Numbered from the stretch's first letter, positions 17,099-26,330 are shown. The stretch is 64,000 bases of DNA from Candidatus Anammoximicrobium sp. (GCA_012515235.1 JAAYYU010000148.1:1-64000), one strand, 5' to 3'. The notes: generated from the sequence alone by a model not told the origin. Numbers and translations: made by a program.

Positions 17099-18124
17099 TC
17101 ACGCCAACGGCAACGTCACCGGGCGGCCGCCTTCCTCCAGCGAGCGGTCAATGGCCAGGCACAGCTCGTGGCTGCGGTAGGCGTCGGCGACGTTGCAGTG
17201 CGATGGGCGGTCCTGGAGGATGCAGTCGACCAGGTGGTTGATTTCGGCGTCGAACGGATGATGTTGGACGTCGCCCGAGTCAGGCAGGATCGTGGGGATC
17301 GTCATCCAACCCGTTTGCCCCGGCAGCAGCCGCTTGGACCACAGGCGGTTGTCGCGCACGGTCCCTTCCGTCCCGGCGACGTCGATGTTGAACGCATACG
17401 GCATTTCACAGTCGAACAAGGTAGACGTCTTGGCGATGATCCCGCTGCGGAAGCGGATCAAGGCGACCACGTTGGCGGCGTACTCGAACAGTCCCCGCTG
17501 GTTGTTCGACACGGCCGACGCCTCGACCGCTTCGTCGCCGGTCAGCCAGCGGAGCATATCGACGGCGTGGCAGCCGCCCAGCAGCATGGCGCTGCCGCCG
17601 GTCTGTTTGCGGCTGTGCAGGTCCCAGGCGTGGTGCGCCGGCTTCATGCGGTGCCAGTAATCGACCTCGACGTAGAACAACTGTCCGAGCGTTCCGCTGG
17701 CGACCAAGGATTTGATCGTCTCCACCGCCGGGTTCCAGCGGAGCACAAAGCCGGCCAGGCTCTTGACTCCTGCCCGGTCCACCGCGTCGCGCAGGGCTTG
17801 ATTTTCCGCGAGGGTCAGGCCCATCGGCTTTTCGACCAGCAGGTGCTTGCCGGCCTGAGCCGCCGCGATTCCCTGGGGGGCGTGCACGTGGCTGGGCCCG
17901 GTGATGTCCACCACCTCGACTTGCCGATCGTCCAGGACCTGCTGAAAATCGTCGCGGACGGCGCAATCCAGCTGAAATTCCTCGGCGAATCGTTGCGCCC
18001 TCTGGCGGTCGACGTCGCTGACGGAAACGATCTTCGCGTGCGGGTTCTTCAGCCAGCTGGCGGCATGGGCGTGGGCCACCCAGCCCGCGCCGTGAAGGGC
18101 GATTCCCAGTGTTCGATCGGCCAC
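17099..18124 (-). CDS. Gfo/Idh/MocA-family oxidoreductase
   Basis: 341 residues. The N-terminus IALHGAGWVAHAHA contains the GxGxxx dinucleotide loop, and LLVEKPMGL supplies the EKP catalytic Lys motif. GGCHAVDMLRWL is the usual C-domain motif with the His-Asp pair. A GTG start at 18124 is chosen because GGGGAG lies eight bases upstream; the 30 residues before it are not family-like. It is cytoplasmic, with no signal. The gene is divergent from the AGE epimerase gene at 18334, and the two may share a regulatory region and act on related amino or acidic sugars. Confidence 0.84.
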   Translation of the reverse strand: MADRTLGIALHGAGWVAHAHAASWLKNPHAKIVSVSDVDRQRAQRFAEEFQLDCAVRDDFQQVLDDRQVEVVDITGPSHVHAPQGIAAAQAGKHLLVEKPMGLTLAENQALRDAVDRAGVKSLAGFVLRWNPAVETIKSLVASGTLGQLFYVEVDYWHRMKPAHHAWDLHSRKQTGGSAMLLGGCHAVDMLRWLTGDEAVEASAVSNNQRGLFEYAANVVALIRFRSGIIAKTSTLFDCEMPYAFNIDVAGTEGTVRDNRLWSKRLLPGQTGWMTIPTILPDSGDVQHHPFDAEINHLVDCILQDRPSHCNVADAYRSHELCLAIDRSLEEGGRPVTLPLA

Positions 18125-18260
18125 GGTATGGTCTCCCCAAAGGTCTCGGCGGACGGGATCAACATACGTCGGCGGCTTGCCGGATGCAAGGCACGTCCGC
18201 GGCCGTTGGCCCAAGCAGGCGGCTTTTCGGAAAAGCCGAGCGGCTTCCGGTCCCCGTGAT

Positions 18261-18290
18261 TGAATTTCCTGCCGCGAGTCCGCGACAATA
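18261..18290 (+). promoter_or_regulatory. Candidate promoter of the AGE epimerase gene
   Basis: TTGAAT at 18261-18266 and GACAAT at 18285-18290 with an 18-base spacer, in a divergent intergenic region. The leader would be about 37 bases, ending with AAGGA before ATG 18334. Confidence 0.35.
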
Positions 18291-18333
18291 GTTCGGTTCT
18301 TTCCCCCAACCCGACTGACGACAAGGATCTCCC

Positions 18334-19518
18334 ATGCTGCCCGCCGATCTCGACCGGCTGAGCGACGTCTATCGCGACGGATTGCTGCACGACACGCTTC
18401 CCTTCTGGATTCCCCGCAGCATCGACCGGGAGTGCGGCGGATATCTGACCTCGCTGGACCGGGACGGCTCGATCCTGCAAACGGACAAGCCCGTGTGGGT
18501 TCAGGGCCGGTTGGCCTGGCTGTTGGCCACGTTGTACAACACGGTCGAGCGGCGGCCGGAGTGGCTGGAGTTGGCGCGGCACGGCCTCGACTTCATCAAT
18601 CGTTACGGCTTCGACACCGACGGGCGGATGTTCTTCTGGCTCACGCGCGACGGCCGGCCGCTGAGGAAACGGCGGTACCTGTTTTCGGAGGCGTTTGCGG
18701 TCATCGCGCTGGCGGCGTACGGGATCGCTGCCCAGGACGACCGCGCGAAGCAGCAGGCGCTGGACCTGTTCCGCCTGATCCTCAAGTATCACACCACGCC
18801 CGGCCTGCTGCCGCCCAAGGTGGACCCGGCAACGCGGGGCATGAAGGGCCTGGCCATGCCGATGATTCTCATGGTGACCGCCCAGGAATTGCGCAAAGCC
18901 GTGAACGACCCGCTGAGCACGGAAGTGATCGACCGCTCGATCGGCGAGATCGAGCGAGATTTCTTGAAGCCCGAGTTCCGCTGCGTTCTGGAGACCGTTG
19001 GGCCGCGGGGGGAGTTCTGGGACACGTTCGACGGCCGCCTGGTCTGTCCGGGCCACGCCATCGAGGCGGGTTGGTTCATCCTGGAAGAAGCCCGCTTGCG
19101 GAACAACGATCCGCGACTGGTCCGCCTGGGCACGACGATCATCGACTGGTCGCTGGAGATCGGCTGGGACCCGGACTACGGCGGCGTGTTGTACTATCGC
19201 GACGCCCGGGGCCTTCCCTGCACCGAGTACTGGCACGACATGAAGTTTTGGTGGCCGCACAACGAGGCGATCATTGCCACGCTGCTGGCCTGGCAGTTGA
19301 CGCGCGAGGTGAAGTACGCCCGCTGGCACCAGTTAGTCCACGACTGGGCGTACGCTCACTTCCCCGACCCGCAATGCGGCGAGTGGTTTGGCTACCTCCA
19401 CCGCGACGGCAGCCTCTCTACGCCGCTGAAGGGCAACATGTGGAAGGGACCTTTCCACCTGCCGCGGATGCAGTGGTATTGCTGGCAGCGGTTAGCCGAG
19501 ATGCAGCAAGAACGGTAG
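18334..19518 (+). CDS. AGE-family epimerase/isomerase (N-acylglucosamine 2-epimerase)
   Basis: 394 residues, full length for the family, which folds as an (alpha/alpha)6 barrel. Diagnostic segments are WVQGRLAWLLATLYN, LFSEAFAVIALAAYG, CPGHAIEAGWFILEE (the HxxE pair) and FWWPHNEAIIATLLAW with the catalytic His. Family enzymes interconvert N-acylglucosamine and N-acylmannosamine or epimerise free sugars such as cellobiose and mannose. It is cytoplasmic. The ribosome site AAGGA lies eight bases before the ATG. It is the first of three same-strand sugar genes. The exact sugar cannot be set. Confidence 0.85.
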   Translation: MLPADLDRLSDVYRDGLLHDTLPFWIPRSIDRECGGYLTSLDRDGSILQTDKPVWVQGRLAWLLATLYNTVERRPEWLELARHGLDFINRYGFDTDGRMFFWLTRDGRPLRKRRYLFSEAFAVIALAAYGIAAQDDRAKQQALDLFRLILKYHTTPGLLPPKVDPATRGMKGLAMPMILMVTAQELRKAVNDPLSTEVIDRSIGEIERDFLKPEFRCVLETVGPRGEFWDTFDGRLVCPGHAIEAGWFILEEARLRNNDPRLVRLGTTIIDWSLEIGWDPDYGGVLYYRDARGLPCTEYWHDMKFWWPHNEAIIATLLAWQLTREVKYARWHQLVHDWAYAHFPDPQCGEWFGYLHRDGSLSTPLKGNMWKGPFHLPRMQWYCWQRLAEMQQER

Positions 19519-19757
19519 CGGATTCAAGAAAGGGGCGTGCGAGCCATGCTTTGGCAAGGCCTGTTCGGAGATCGCCGTGCAAAGCCGGCGGGCGCGTCCG
19601 GCTCATGATTCCGGCCGCTCCACGATTCCGGCCCGCGCGCAATTCAGGGGGATGGAGCGTTACCGGAGTGGCACGACGCCGCGTCGCGTTGCATAATCAG
19701 GCCTGCGGCCAGTTCATGTCCTGATTGCGATCGGCACCATTTTTTAAAGGGACTCCC

Positions 19758-20849
19758 ATGCAAAGACGGGATTTTCTTCGCACCGCGGCGCACACGGCCG
19801 CCGCCGGCGTCGCCGCCGCTGGGTCGCCGCTTGCCAGAGCGGCGAGCGCGGATCCGCCGCGTCGGCGCGTCAAGGTGGGCCAGATTGGCACCGCGCACGC
19901 GCACGCGGGCGGCAAAATGGACGCCTTGCGCAGGCTGACCGACCAGTACGAAGTGGTGGGAGTCGTCGAGCCGGACGCAGCTTTGCGCGAAGCGGCTCAG
20001 CGGCAGGCGGTCTATCGGGATCTGCGCTGGATGACGGAACCGGAGTTGCTGGACACGCCGGGCTTGCAGGCGGTGGCGGTCGAGACGGCCGTCCGCGACC
20101 TGATTCCGACTGCGGCCCGCTGTATCGCGGCGGGCATGCATTTGCACTTGGACAAACCCGCGGGCGATTCGCTACCGGCTTTCCAGAGAGTCCTGGACGA
20201 CGCGGCTCGCCAGCGGCTGACGATCCAGATGGGCTACATGTTCCGCAACAATCCGGCTTTCCAATTCTGCTTCCGCGCGGTCCGCGAAGGCTGGCTGGGC
20301 GACGTCTTCGAGGTGCACGCAGTGATCAGCAAGAAGGACCCCGTCAGCCAGCGTCGTCGCTTGACCGAGTTCGCTGGCGGCACGATGTTCGAACTCGGTT
20401 GCCACGTGATCGACGCCGTCGTGGCCGTGCTGGGCAAGCCCGAGCGGGTCACGCCTTTCCTGCGCCGCACTCGTCCCGACCTGGATAACCTGGCCGACAA
20501 CACGCTGGCCGTGCTGGAATACCCGCAGGCCACATGTACCGTGCGCAGCAGTCTGGTCGAGGTCGAGGGAGGCCAGCGGCGGCAGTTTGTGGTCTGCGGC
20601 GATCAAGGCACGATCGACATCCGGCCGCTGGAGCCGCCGGCCTTGCGGCTGGCCCTGCAACAGCCTCGGAGTGCTTTCCGGCGCGGCTATCAGGAGGTGC
20701 CGTTGCCCAAGATGCCGGGCCGCTACGACGACCAACTGGCCGAACTGGCAAAAATCATCCGCGGCGAGATGGAACATCCCTATCCGCCCGAACACGATCT
20801 GGCCGTCCAAGAGACGGTGTTGCACGCCAGCGGAATGCCTGTCGAGTGA
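19758..20849 (+). CDS. Tat-exported Gfo/Idh/MocA-family oxidoreductase
   Basis: 363 residues. The start MQRRDFLRTAAHTAAAG is a twin-arginine signal (RRDFLR) with an Ala-rich h-region and an AxA-type cleavage near residue 27. The start is fixed by AAAGGGA seven bases before ATG 19758. The mature protein begins RRRVKVGQIGTAHAHAG, a modified dinucleotide loop, and carries LHLDKPAGD in place of EKP and ELGCHVIDAVVAVLG in the C-domain. Tat export of folded, cofactor-loaded oxidoreductases is common in planctomycetes. It was probably loaded with NAD(P) before export and acts on a sugar in the periplasm. It is followed by another Tat protein. Confidence 0.85.
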   Translation: MQRRDFLRTAAHTAAAGVAAAGSPLARAASADPPRRRVKVGQIGTAHAHAGGKMDALRRLTDQYEVVGVVEPDAALREAAQRQAVYRDLRWMTEPELLDTPGLQAVAVETAVRDLIPTAARCIAAGMHLHLDKPAGDSLPAFQRVLDDAARQRLTIQMGYMFRNNPAFQFCFRAVREGWLGDVFEVHAVISKKDPVSQRRRLTEFAGGTMFELGCHVIDAVVAVLGKPERVTPFLRRTRPDLDNLADNTLAVLEYPQATCTVRSSLVEVEGGQRRQFVVCGDQGTIDIRPLEPPALRLALQQPRSAFRRGYQEVPLPKMPGRYDDQLAELAKIIRGEMEHPYPPEHDLAVQETVLHASGMPVE

Positions 20850-20935
20850 GGCCGACGCCGCGGGAGGCCGTTGCGAAACATCTCGGAGTCACGCCTTTGT
20901 GTAAATCATCCTGGCTCATGGAAAGGAGCATCGTC

Positions 20936-21904
20936 ATGCCTGCCCTTTGGAACCGACGTCAGTTTCTTCGCGCGACCGCCACGGCCGCCGCCGCCGTACC
21001 CTGTGCTGCGGGAGTGTTGCCAGCGGCGGAGCCAGCGGCGTCCCGAGCCGCCGGGCTGACAATCGGAGTCTCCACCTTGGGGTTTGCCGATTCCACGAAC
21101 AGCCAACTCGCCAAGGAGTTGAGCGAGCAGGGCATCCGCACGATCCAGTTGTTCCTGAGCCAGAAGGACAGCCGCTACTGGAAGTACAACGGGCGATCGG
21201 ACGTCTCGGATTTGACTGCCGAACGCTGCCAGGCGATTGCGGGCGTCTACCGCTCGGCCGGCATCTCGATTCACAGTTTGGGCGTGTACACCAACCTCAT
21301 TCATCCCGACGCGGCCGAGCGTGCCGCGAACCTGGATTACTTCGAGGCGATGATCAAGATTGCGCGGGCCATGGACGTGCGGATGCTGATCACCGAATCG
21401 GGACATTTCCGGTCGAACGAGCCGGAACCGCCCGTGCCGCACCATTTCCAGGAAGAAGTCTGGAAGACGATGGTGGCCACGGGCAAGGAATTGGCGCGGC
21501 GGGCCGCAGCCCACGACGCGGTGGTCCTGTGCGAGCCGTTCTTCCGTAGTTTCTTCGCCAGCGCCAAGCGGACGCGGGTGTTCCTGGAAGAGGTCGACTC
21601 GCCGCATCTCAAGGCTTTGTTGGACCCCGCCAACCTGATCGAGATCAACGACTTGGACGAGATGTTCCAGCAGTTGCAGCCGTGGATCGAGTGCCTGCAC
21701 GCCAAGGACCGCAAGCTGCACGTCGACCGCGGCGTCCCGGCGGGCCAGGGCGACTTGGACTACGAGCGTTTCGTCACGCTCGCCGCGGAACGTACGCCGA
21801 ACGCCCCGCTGATCCTGGAATACGTCGGCTCCCAAGACTACCAACAGGCCCGCGCCCATCTGGAAAGTGCGATCCGGAAGGCGGGCTTGTCGGTGAGGAG
21901 TTGA
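20936..21904 (+). CDS. Tat-exported sugar phosphate isomerase/epimerase-type TIM barrel
   Basis: 322 residues with a Tat signal near the start (NRRQFLRATATAAAAV) and AxA-type cleavage sites around residue 30. AAAGGAGC sits just before ATG 20936, which favours it over ATG 20918. The mature part is a xylose-isomerase-like TIM barrel: LTIGVSTLGF, GIRTIQLFLS, ISIHSLGVYTN, VVLCEPF (Glu), LLDPANLIEI (Asp) and ECLHAKDRKLH (His). These are the usual metal ligands of the AP_endonuc_2 family. It forms a likely two-gene unit with the Tat oxidoreductase upstream. The substrate is unknown, probably a carbohydrate derivative in the periplasm. Confidence 0.84.
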   Translation: MPALWNRRQFLRATATAAAAVPCAAGVLPAAEPAASRAAGLTIGVSTLGFADSTNSQLAKELSEQGIRTIQLFLSQKDSRYWKYNGRSDVSDLTAERCQAIAGVYRSAGISIHSLGVYTNLIHPDAAERAANLDYFEAMIKIARAMDVRMLITESGHFRSNEPEPPVPHHFQEEVWKTMVATGKELARRAAAHDAVVLCEPFFRSFFASAKRTRVFLEEVDSPHLKALLDPANLIEINDLDEMFQQLQPWIECLHAKDRKLHVDRGVPAGQGDLDYERFVTLAAERTPNAPLILEYVGSQDYQQARAHLESAIRKAGLSVRS

Positions 21905-22027
21905 GGCCGCCGTCGGCACGTGCCGGATTCAGCCTCGCCCCGGCCCCCGGAAAGGTCCGGCTTCTGCGGAGACGCCGGGGCTGTCGCAAGGCAATCAAGA
22001 GGACCGCCTCGACGGGTCGCTCAACGC

Positions 22028-23488
22028 TCACTGGGTTGCCGACGACGACCGTTGGGGCTGGCGAGCCTCTTGCGGTAGGGGACGCGAAGTGAACTGGAAC
22101 GACTCGACCAGCGTGCGGTCGCCTTCGGCAAACCGCTCCTGCATCTCGGATTCCATCGTGAACGACACAGCGGCCTGCCGGCCTTGATCGTTGGACACGT
22201 GGTAAAACAGCCACACGATCGGGACCTCGGACGCCACGCCGACGGCTCGAACCCGCAACACGCGCTGGCCCTCGTCCGTCGTGTTCTGGGAGGCTTCCGA
22301 AATCTGGCCGGCGCTGCCGGTCAACGACTGCAACACCTGTTCCTGGAACACCTCCAACACCATCCGTTTGCCCGGTTCGGCGTCGGCGAGTTCCGAGATG
22401 TTGCACTGCGCGATCAAATCCCCGCGGTCCACGCAACGCAACACGCACACGTCGTGGCGATCTACCATGACACGCCAGCGGCGGTCATGGATCAGCCGGA
22501 AACCGCCGCGCTGCGGATGCAGTTCCAACAACGTCGAGCCGGCGTCGGCCGTCAACGTCAACGAATCCAGCGTCTGGTCGTCCAGAGCGTCCGAGTGGCT
22601 CTGGGGTGACAGGGCCAGCCGCAGGCGGGCAATGACCTCGAATCCCGGCTCCGCTTGTCCGATCTCCCGCCGCTCGCGGACGTTGGCTGCCAGCCAAGTC
22701 ACGGCGCGGCGTGTCAGGTCGAAATTGGCCTTTGCCCGGATTTCGACCTTCGAGACAACGCCTTCGGCCCCCCCCTCCGCCGTCCCCTCGATCGCCAAGA
22801 TGGCCGTTTGACCGTCTACTTTGTCCAGCGTCCCTTGAACGTCGCGTTGCGTGATCACATCCAGGCCCAGCAACAGGGCCAGTGGATCGCGGTCCAACGT
22901 CCAGCTTTCTCCGATTTGGAGCGGGCGATTGGGGAGTACTCCGGGCAGTGCCAGACTATTCCCCAGGATATCGACAAGATCCAGATCGTCTCGGCTCAAG
23001 GGCCCCTGTGGCGAAAACAACAGGGGCGTTCCGTCCTCGTCGGTCTGGGCGACGATGAGGCGACGTTCCGGATTCAGTTTCGGTGACGCCAGCCCTTGAC
23101 CGACCTTGATCTCGGCGGTCGCCTCGTGGTAGTGGCGGATCGCGCGACGTGCCTTCTGGGACGTCGAGACGGCCAGGAGTCGTTCGTCGTAAGCAACCTT
23201 GCCTGTGACCACGATTGGAAGCTTCTGCTGGCCGCCCTCTTCCGCCTTGACCAGCAAGTCCCCACGCACTTCAATCGCTGCTTGCACCTGCTGGAACTGT
23301 CCCGTTTTCAGCTCCGGCGTAAGATCGTAAGTCTCTGCCGAGTAGACTGTTGCAGCCCAGACGATACTTGTCCAAGCGATCAGCAGACCGATGGCCAGAC
23401 GCCGCTGCCGGACCTGGAACCGTGTAATTCTTGACAATTCTTCTGCGATTCTTTCGACTAACAGCTGGCGCGATTCGTCAGTATTCAT
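22028..23488 (-). CDS. Conserved planctomycete hypothetical protein, membrane-anchored
   Basis: 486 residues, not assigned to a known family. A basic N-terminal helix (residues 1-30) precedes one hydrophobic segment (LAIGLLIAWTSIVWAATVYS, about 31-50) that acts as a signal anchor or uncleaved signal. The rest is a soluble beta-rich domain with repeated paired strands, for example WTLDRDPLALLLGLDV and FQLIQ-like segments, and a C-terminal MQERFAEGDRTLVESFQF. The frame has good codon bias. It is divergent from the sigma factor gene. Surface or periplasmic location is inferred; function unknown. Confidence 0.7.
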   Translation of the reverse strand: MNTDESRQLLVERIAEELSRITRFQVRQRRLAIGLLIAWTSIVWAATVYSAETYDLTPELKTGQFQQVQAAIEVRGDLLVKAEEGGQQKLPIVVTGKVAYDERLLAVSTSQKARRAIRHYHEATAEIKVGQGLASPKLNPERRLIVAQTDEDGTPLLFSPQGPLSRDDLDLVDILGNSLALPGVLPNRPLQIGESWTLDRDPLALLLGLDVITQRDVQGTLDKVDGQTAILAIEGTAEGGAEGVVSKVEIRAKANFDLTRRAVTWLAANVRERREIGQAEPGFEVIARLRLALSPQSHSDALDDQTLDSLTLTADAGSTLLELHPQRGGFRLIHDRRWRVMVDRHDVCVLRCVDRGDLIAQCNISELADAEPGKRMVLEVFQEQVLQSLTGSAGQISEASQNTTDEGQRVLRVRAVGVASEVPIVWLFYHVSNDQGRQAAVSFTMESEMQERFAEGDRTLVESFQFTSRPLPQEARQPQRSSSATQ

Positions 23489-23935
23489 GGCCGGTGCGTC
23501 TCCGACTCTGTCGTAAAACTTTGCGCAATCGGTAAATCGGCCTCTGGAGAGGGCGAAGGTGAGTCGTTTTGGGACAGTTTGATGCGGAATGCGGCACGTC
23601 GGAATCCGGAAAGAATTCGCGGGTCAAGGCGCGAACTTTTGGCTGGTTTGTTTTTCTAAAGATCGGCGGCAGAAAAAAAAGAGGATCTGAAGCCGCAACT
23701 GCCTATTTTGAAAACAGTTAGGACGGTTTGCAGGAACGTTCGAGGGACGCTGCTCCAGCAAAATGAACTGTTGGCGCGCCCCTTGCGTAGATTTGTCAGG
23801 GTCGAGCACCCGGATCAGGGTGTTCGTAGCAGGGCTGCGCCCCATGAAGCGGGTGCTTGTCCGAGCGGTCGGGACGGGGCGGAGCGGTGGGAGCCGCAGG
23901 GAACTCCGCTGGTCCCTGAGATCGAAGAGGCTGTC
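23489..23935. other. Divergent regulatory region, about 450 bases
   Basis: Between the hypothetical gene (minus) and the sigma factor gene (plus). It contains poly-T and poly-A tracts near 23650-23690 and a sigma-54-like promoter at 23772-23787. An open frame continues upstream of the sigma factor start but has no family match there. No separate gene was found. Confidence 0.5.
23772..23787 (+). promoter_or_regulatory. Sigma-54-type promoter candidate before the sigma factor gene
   Basis: TGGCGCG-CCCC-TTGCG matches the -24/-12 consensus TGGCACG-N4-TTGCW at 14 of 16 positions counting the free bases. The invariant GG and GC are exactly 12 bases apart. Transcription would start near 23798 and give a leader of about 140 bases before ATG 23936. 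Confidence 0.45.
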
Positions 23936-25603
23936 ATGCATTCCGCGTATCGGAGTTCGATCATCAAGCAACTGCGCGACCAGCAGGTCCGGTTCGCTCC
24001 GCGCTCGAAAAAGCTGGAGCAGGTCGATCGCGCCGAGCGTTTGTTGGGAGAACTGGATCCCGACAAAACGTACAGCTACGAGTATTTGTGCTACCGCATC
24101 ACCGACTATCGCCCGGATGCTTCGCCGCAGTTGGTCGTGTCCGGGGAAGAGGCTCGCCACGACGTCCGGTTGTTTGTCGAGGACGTTTCGGACGCCGCCA
24201 GTATTCGGGCGAGTGATCTGCCGGAGGCCGTCCACACGCTCGAGGACTTGAGCCGGATGTTCAACGTCTCGACCAAGACCATCTCCCGGTGGCGCGAGTT
24301 GGGCTTGGTCAGCCGCCGGTTCGTTTTTGAAGGGGGCAAGAAACGGGTCGGCTTCCTGCAAAGCAGTGTCGAGCGGTTTGTCTGCGCTCATCTGGACCGA
24401 GTTCGGCGCGGCGAGCGTTTCAGCCAACTCAGCCGCCAGGAGCACGGCGAGATCATCGACCGGGCACGCCGCCTCGCCAGGGCTGGAGCGGGGCAATCCG
24501 AGGTGGCTCGGAGGATTGCGAAGCGATTGAATCGCAGCGTCGAGACGGTTCGCTACACGATGCGTTTATTCGATCAGAAGTATCCGGCGCTGGCCTTGTT
24601 TCCCAACCGGACGGGCCCCTTGGGCGAGCAGGCCAAGGAAGATATTTTCCAAGAATACCGCCGCGGCGCGTCAGTCGGCGAGTTGGCCGAGCGATTTGGC
24701 CGGACCCGCACGTCGATCTATCGGATCGTCAACGAAACGCGGGCTCGGCGATTGTTGGACCTGCCGTTGGCCTATGTCTTCAACGAGCAGTTCGAGCAAA
24801 CCGATCTGGAAGCCGAGATCTTGGGACCGCTGCCCGCTGGCGAGGAAGCGGCCAGGAAGCCGCGAGTTCCGGCAGGACTGCCTTCGTACCTGGCGTCGCT
24901 ATACGACGTGCCCCTGCTGACCCGCGAACAGGAATACCATCTGTTTCGCAAATACAACTTTTTGAAGTACCGAGCCAGTCAGTTGCGGGAACGGCTGACA
25001 CCGGGCCGAGCGTCCCCGAGCCTGATGGACCGGATCGAGCATCTGTACGAGCAGGCAGTCAAGACCAAGAACCGCATCGTCCAGGCGAATCTGCGGCTGG
25101 TGGTTTCGATTGCCAAGCGGCACATCGGCGACTGCGACGACTTCTTCGGCCTGATCAGCGACGGCAACATCTCCCTGATGCGGGCCGTCGACAAATTCGA
25201 CTATGCGCGGGGCAATAAATTCAGCACGTATGCCAGCTGGGCCATCATGCGCAACTTTGCCCGCACGATTCCGGACGAGTTCAAGCATCGCGAGCGGTTC
25301 CGGACCAGCCAGGACGAAATGTTCGATGTCCAGCAGGACCAGCGTGGGACTCTCTTGGAAATGGAAAGCGCCCAGCACTTGCGGGAACAGCAGATCGAGC
25401 GTATCCTATCTCGCCTGGATGAACGCGAACAGCGAATTATCGTCAGCCGTTTTGGCCTGAATCGTGCCCAGGAGCCGAAAACACTCCAGGAAGTCGGGAG
25501 CCAGTTCGGAGTGACGAAAGAACGGATTCGTCAGATCGAAGTCCGAGCATTGCACAAGCTGCGGGAGGCCGCCGAGCAGGAAAAAATCGAAGTTCCTGAA
25601 TAG
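23936..25603 (+). CDS. Sigma-70 family factor with an N-terminal multi-HTH extension
   Basis: 555 residues. The N-terminal half has three HTH-like segments: TLEDLSRMFNVSTKTISRWR (about 101-120, followed by a MerR-like wing), SEVARRIAKRLNRSVETVRY (about 187-206), and ELAERFGRTRTSIYRIV (about 247-265). Then come a region 1.2-like LLTREQEYHLFRKYN, region 2 from about residue 385 (NLRLVVSIAKRHIGDCDDFF, then KFSTYASWAIMRNFAR), and region 4 near 490-548 (LDEREQRIIVSRFG, KERIRQIEVRALHKLRE). Between regions 2 and 4 there is only a ~40-residue linker, so region 3 appears reduced. ATG 23936 is chosen because GAAGAGG precedes it; upstream codons are not conserved-looking. It binds core RNA polymerase and recognises -10/-35 elements. 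Confidence 0.86.
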   Translation: MHSAYRSSIIKQLRDQQVRFAPRSKKLEQVDRAERLLGELDPDKTYSYEYLCYRITDYRPDASPQLVVSGEEARHDVRLFVEDVSDAASIRASDLPEAVHTLEDLSRMFNVSTKTISRWRELGLVSRRFVFEGGKKRVGFLQSSVERFVCAHLDRVRRGERFSQLSRQEHGEIIDRARRLARAGAGQSEVARRIAKRLNRSVETVRYTMRLFDQKYPALALFPNRTGPLGEQAKEDIFQEYRRGASVGELAERFGRTRTSIYRIVNETRARRLLDLPLAYVFNEQFEQTDLEAEILGPLPAGEEAARKPRVPAGLPSYLASLYDVPLLTREQEYHLFRKYNFLKYRASQLRERLTPGRASPSLMDRIEHLYEQAVKTKNRIVQANLRLVVSIAKRHIGDCDDFFGLISDGNISLMRAVDKFDYARGNKFSTYASWAIMRNFARTIPDEFKHRERFRTSQDEMFDVQQDQRGTLLEMESAQHLREQQIERILSRLDEREQRIIVSRFGLNRAQEPKTLQEVGSQFGVTKERIRQIEVRALHKLREAAEQEKIEVPE

Positions 25604-25704
25604 GATATCAGGAGAATCTTGGCGGTTGTCGGTGACTTGCCAGCGTAAGTGAACTAGCGTGCTGTGTCGTTGGTCTGGCAGGCATCTTTTTTGCTCGTGT
25701 CGTC

Positions 25705-25732
25705 TTGCGTGAAACTGTGGGGACGGTATATT
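25705..25732 (+). promoter_or_regulatory. Candidate promoter of the tRNA-tuf transcription unit
   Basis: TTGCGT at 25705-25710, a 16-base spacer, and TATATT at 25727-25732, about 45 bases before the first tRNA. The region between the -10 box and the tRNA is AT-richer than its surroundings. Confidence 0.45.
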
Positions 25733-25776
25733 AGCCGGTTTTTACAAAGGGTAGATTGGCGGAAACGGTATTCGAT

Positions 25777-25852
25777 GCCAGCGTAGCTCAGTCGGTAGAG
25801 CAGCTGATTTGTAATCAGCTTGTCGTGGGTTCGATTCCCTCCGCTGGCTCCA
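25777..25852 (+). tRNA. tRNA-Thr (TGT)
   Basis: 76 nt cloverleaf. The acceptor GCCAGCG pairs with CGCTGGC, the anticodon loop is TTTGTAA with anticodon TGT, and the T-arm is GGTTCGATTCC. The 3' CCA is encoded. Confidence 0.95.
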
Positions 25853-25992
25853 CGCACGTAATCTCGACGGTTCAAACGGAAGGCAAGGCAGGGCATTTGA
25901 AGGGTCAGAAGCGGCTTGCGTGAAGCGCGGCTTGCGGAGGTAACTAGCTGGAGCCTGGGGCGGAACCCCTTGGCGAGGTTTGGCTTGGGTGC

Positions 25993-26074
25993 GGGGGGTT
26001 TCCCGAGTGGTCAAAGGGGACGGACTGTAAATCCGTTGGCTCAGCCTTCGCAGGTTCAAATCCTGCACCCCCCA
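25993..26074 (+). tRNA. tRNA-Tyr (GTA)
   Basis: 82 nt with a long variable arm. The acceptor GGGGGGT pairs with ACCCCCC, and the anticodon stem ACGGA/TCCGT encloses CTGTAAA with anticodon GTA. CCA is not encoded (ATTGAAG follows). Confidence 0.93.
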
Positions 26075-26129
26075 TTGAAGAGACGCCGAACGGTCGGCGC
26101 GGAAGAGTGTTGGTCCTACAGATGGTCGG

Positions 26130-26200
26130 GCGGGTGTAGCTCAATGGTAGAGCAATAGCCTTCCAAGCTGAAGACGAGGGTTCGATTCCCTTCACCCGCT
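26130..26200 (+). tRNA. tRNA-Gly (TCC)
   Basis: 71 nt. The acceptor GCGGGTG pairs with CACCCGC, and the anticodon loop CTTCCAA carries TCC. CCA is not encoded. Confidence 0.94.
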
Positions 26201-26257
26201 CTCACTGGCAGCCGGGTAGGGCGGTAGCAAACCGGGGTGACAAACGCTAACATGTTG

Positions 26258-26330
<73 letters not shown>

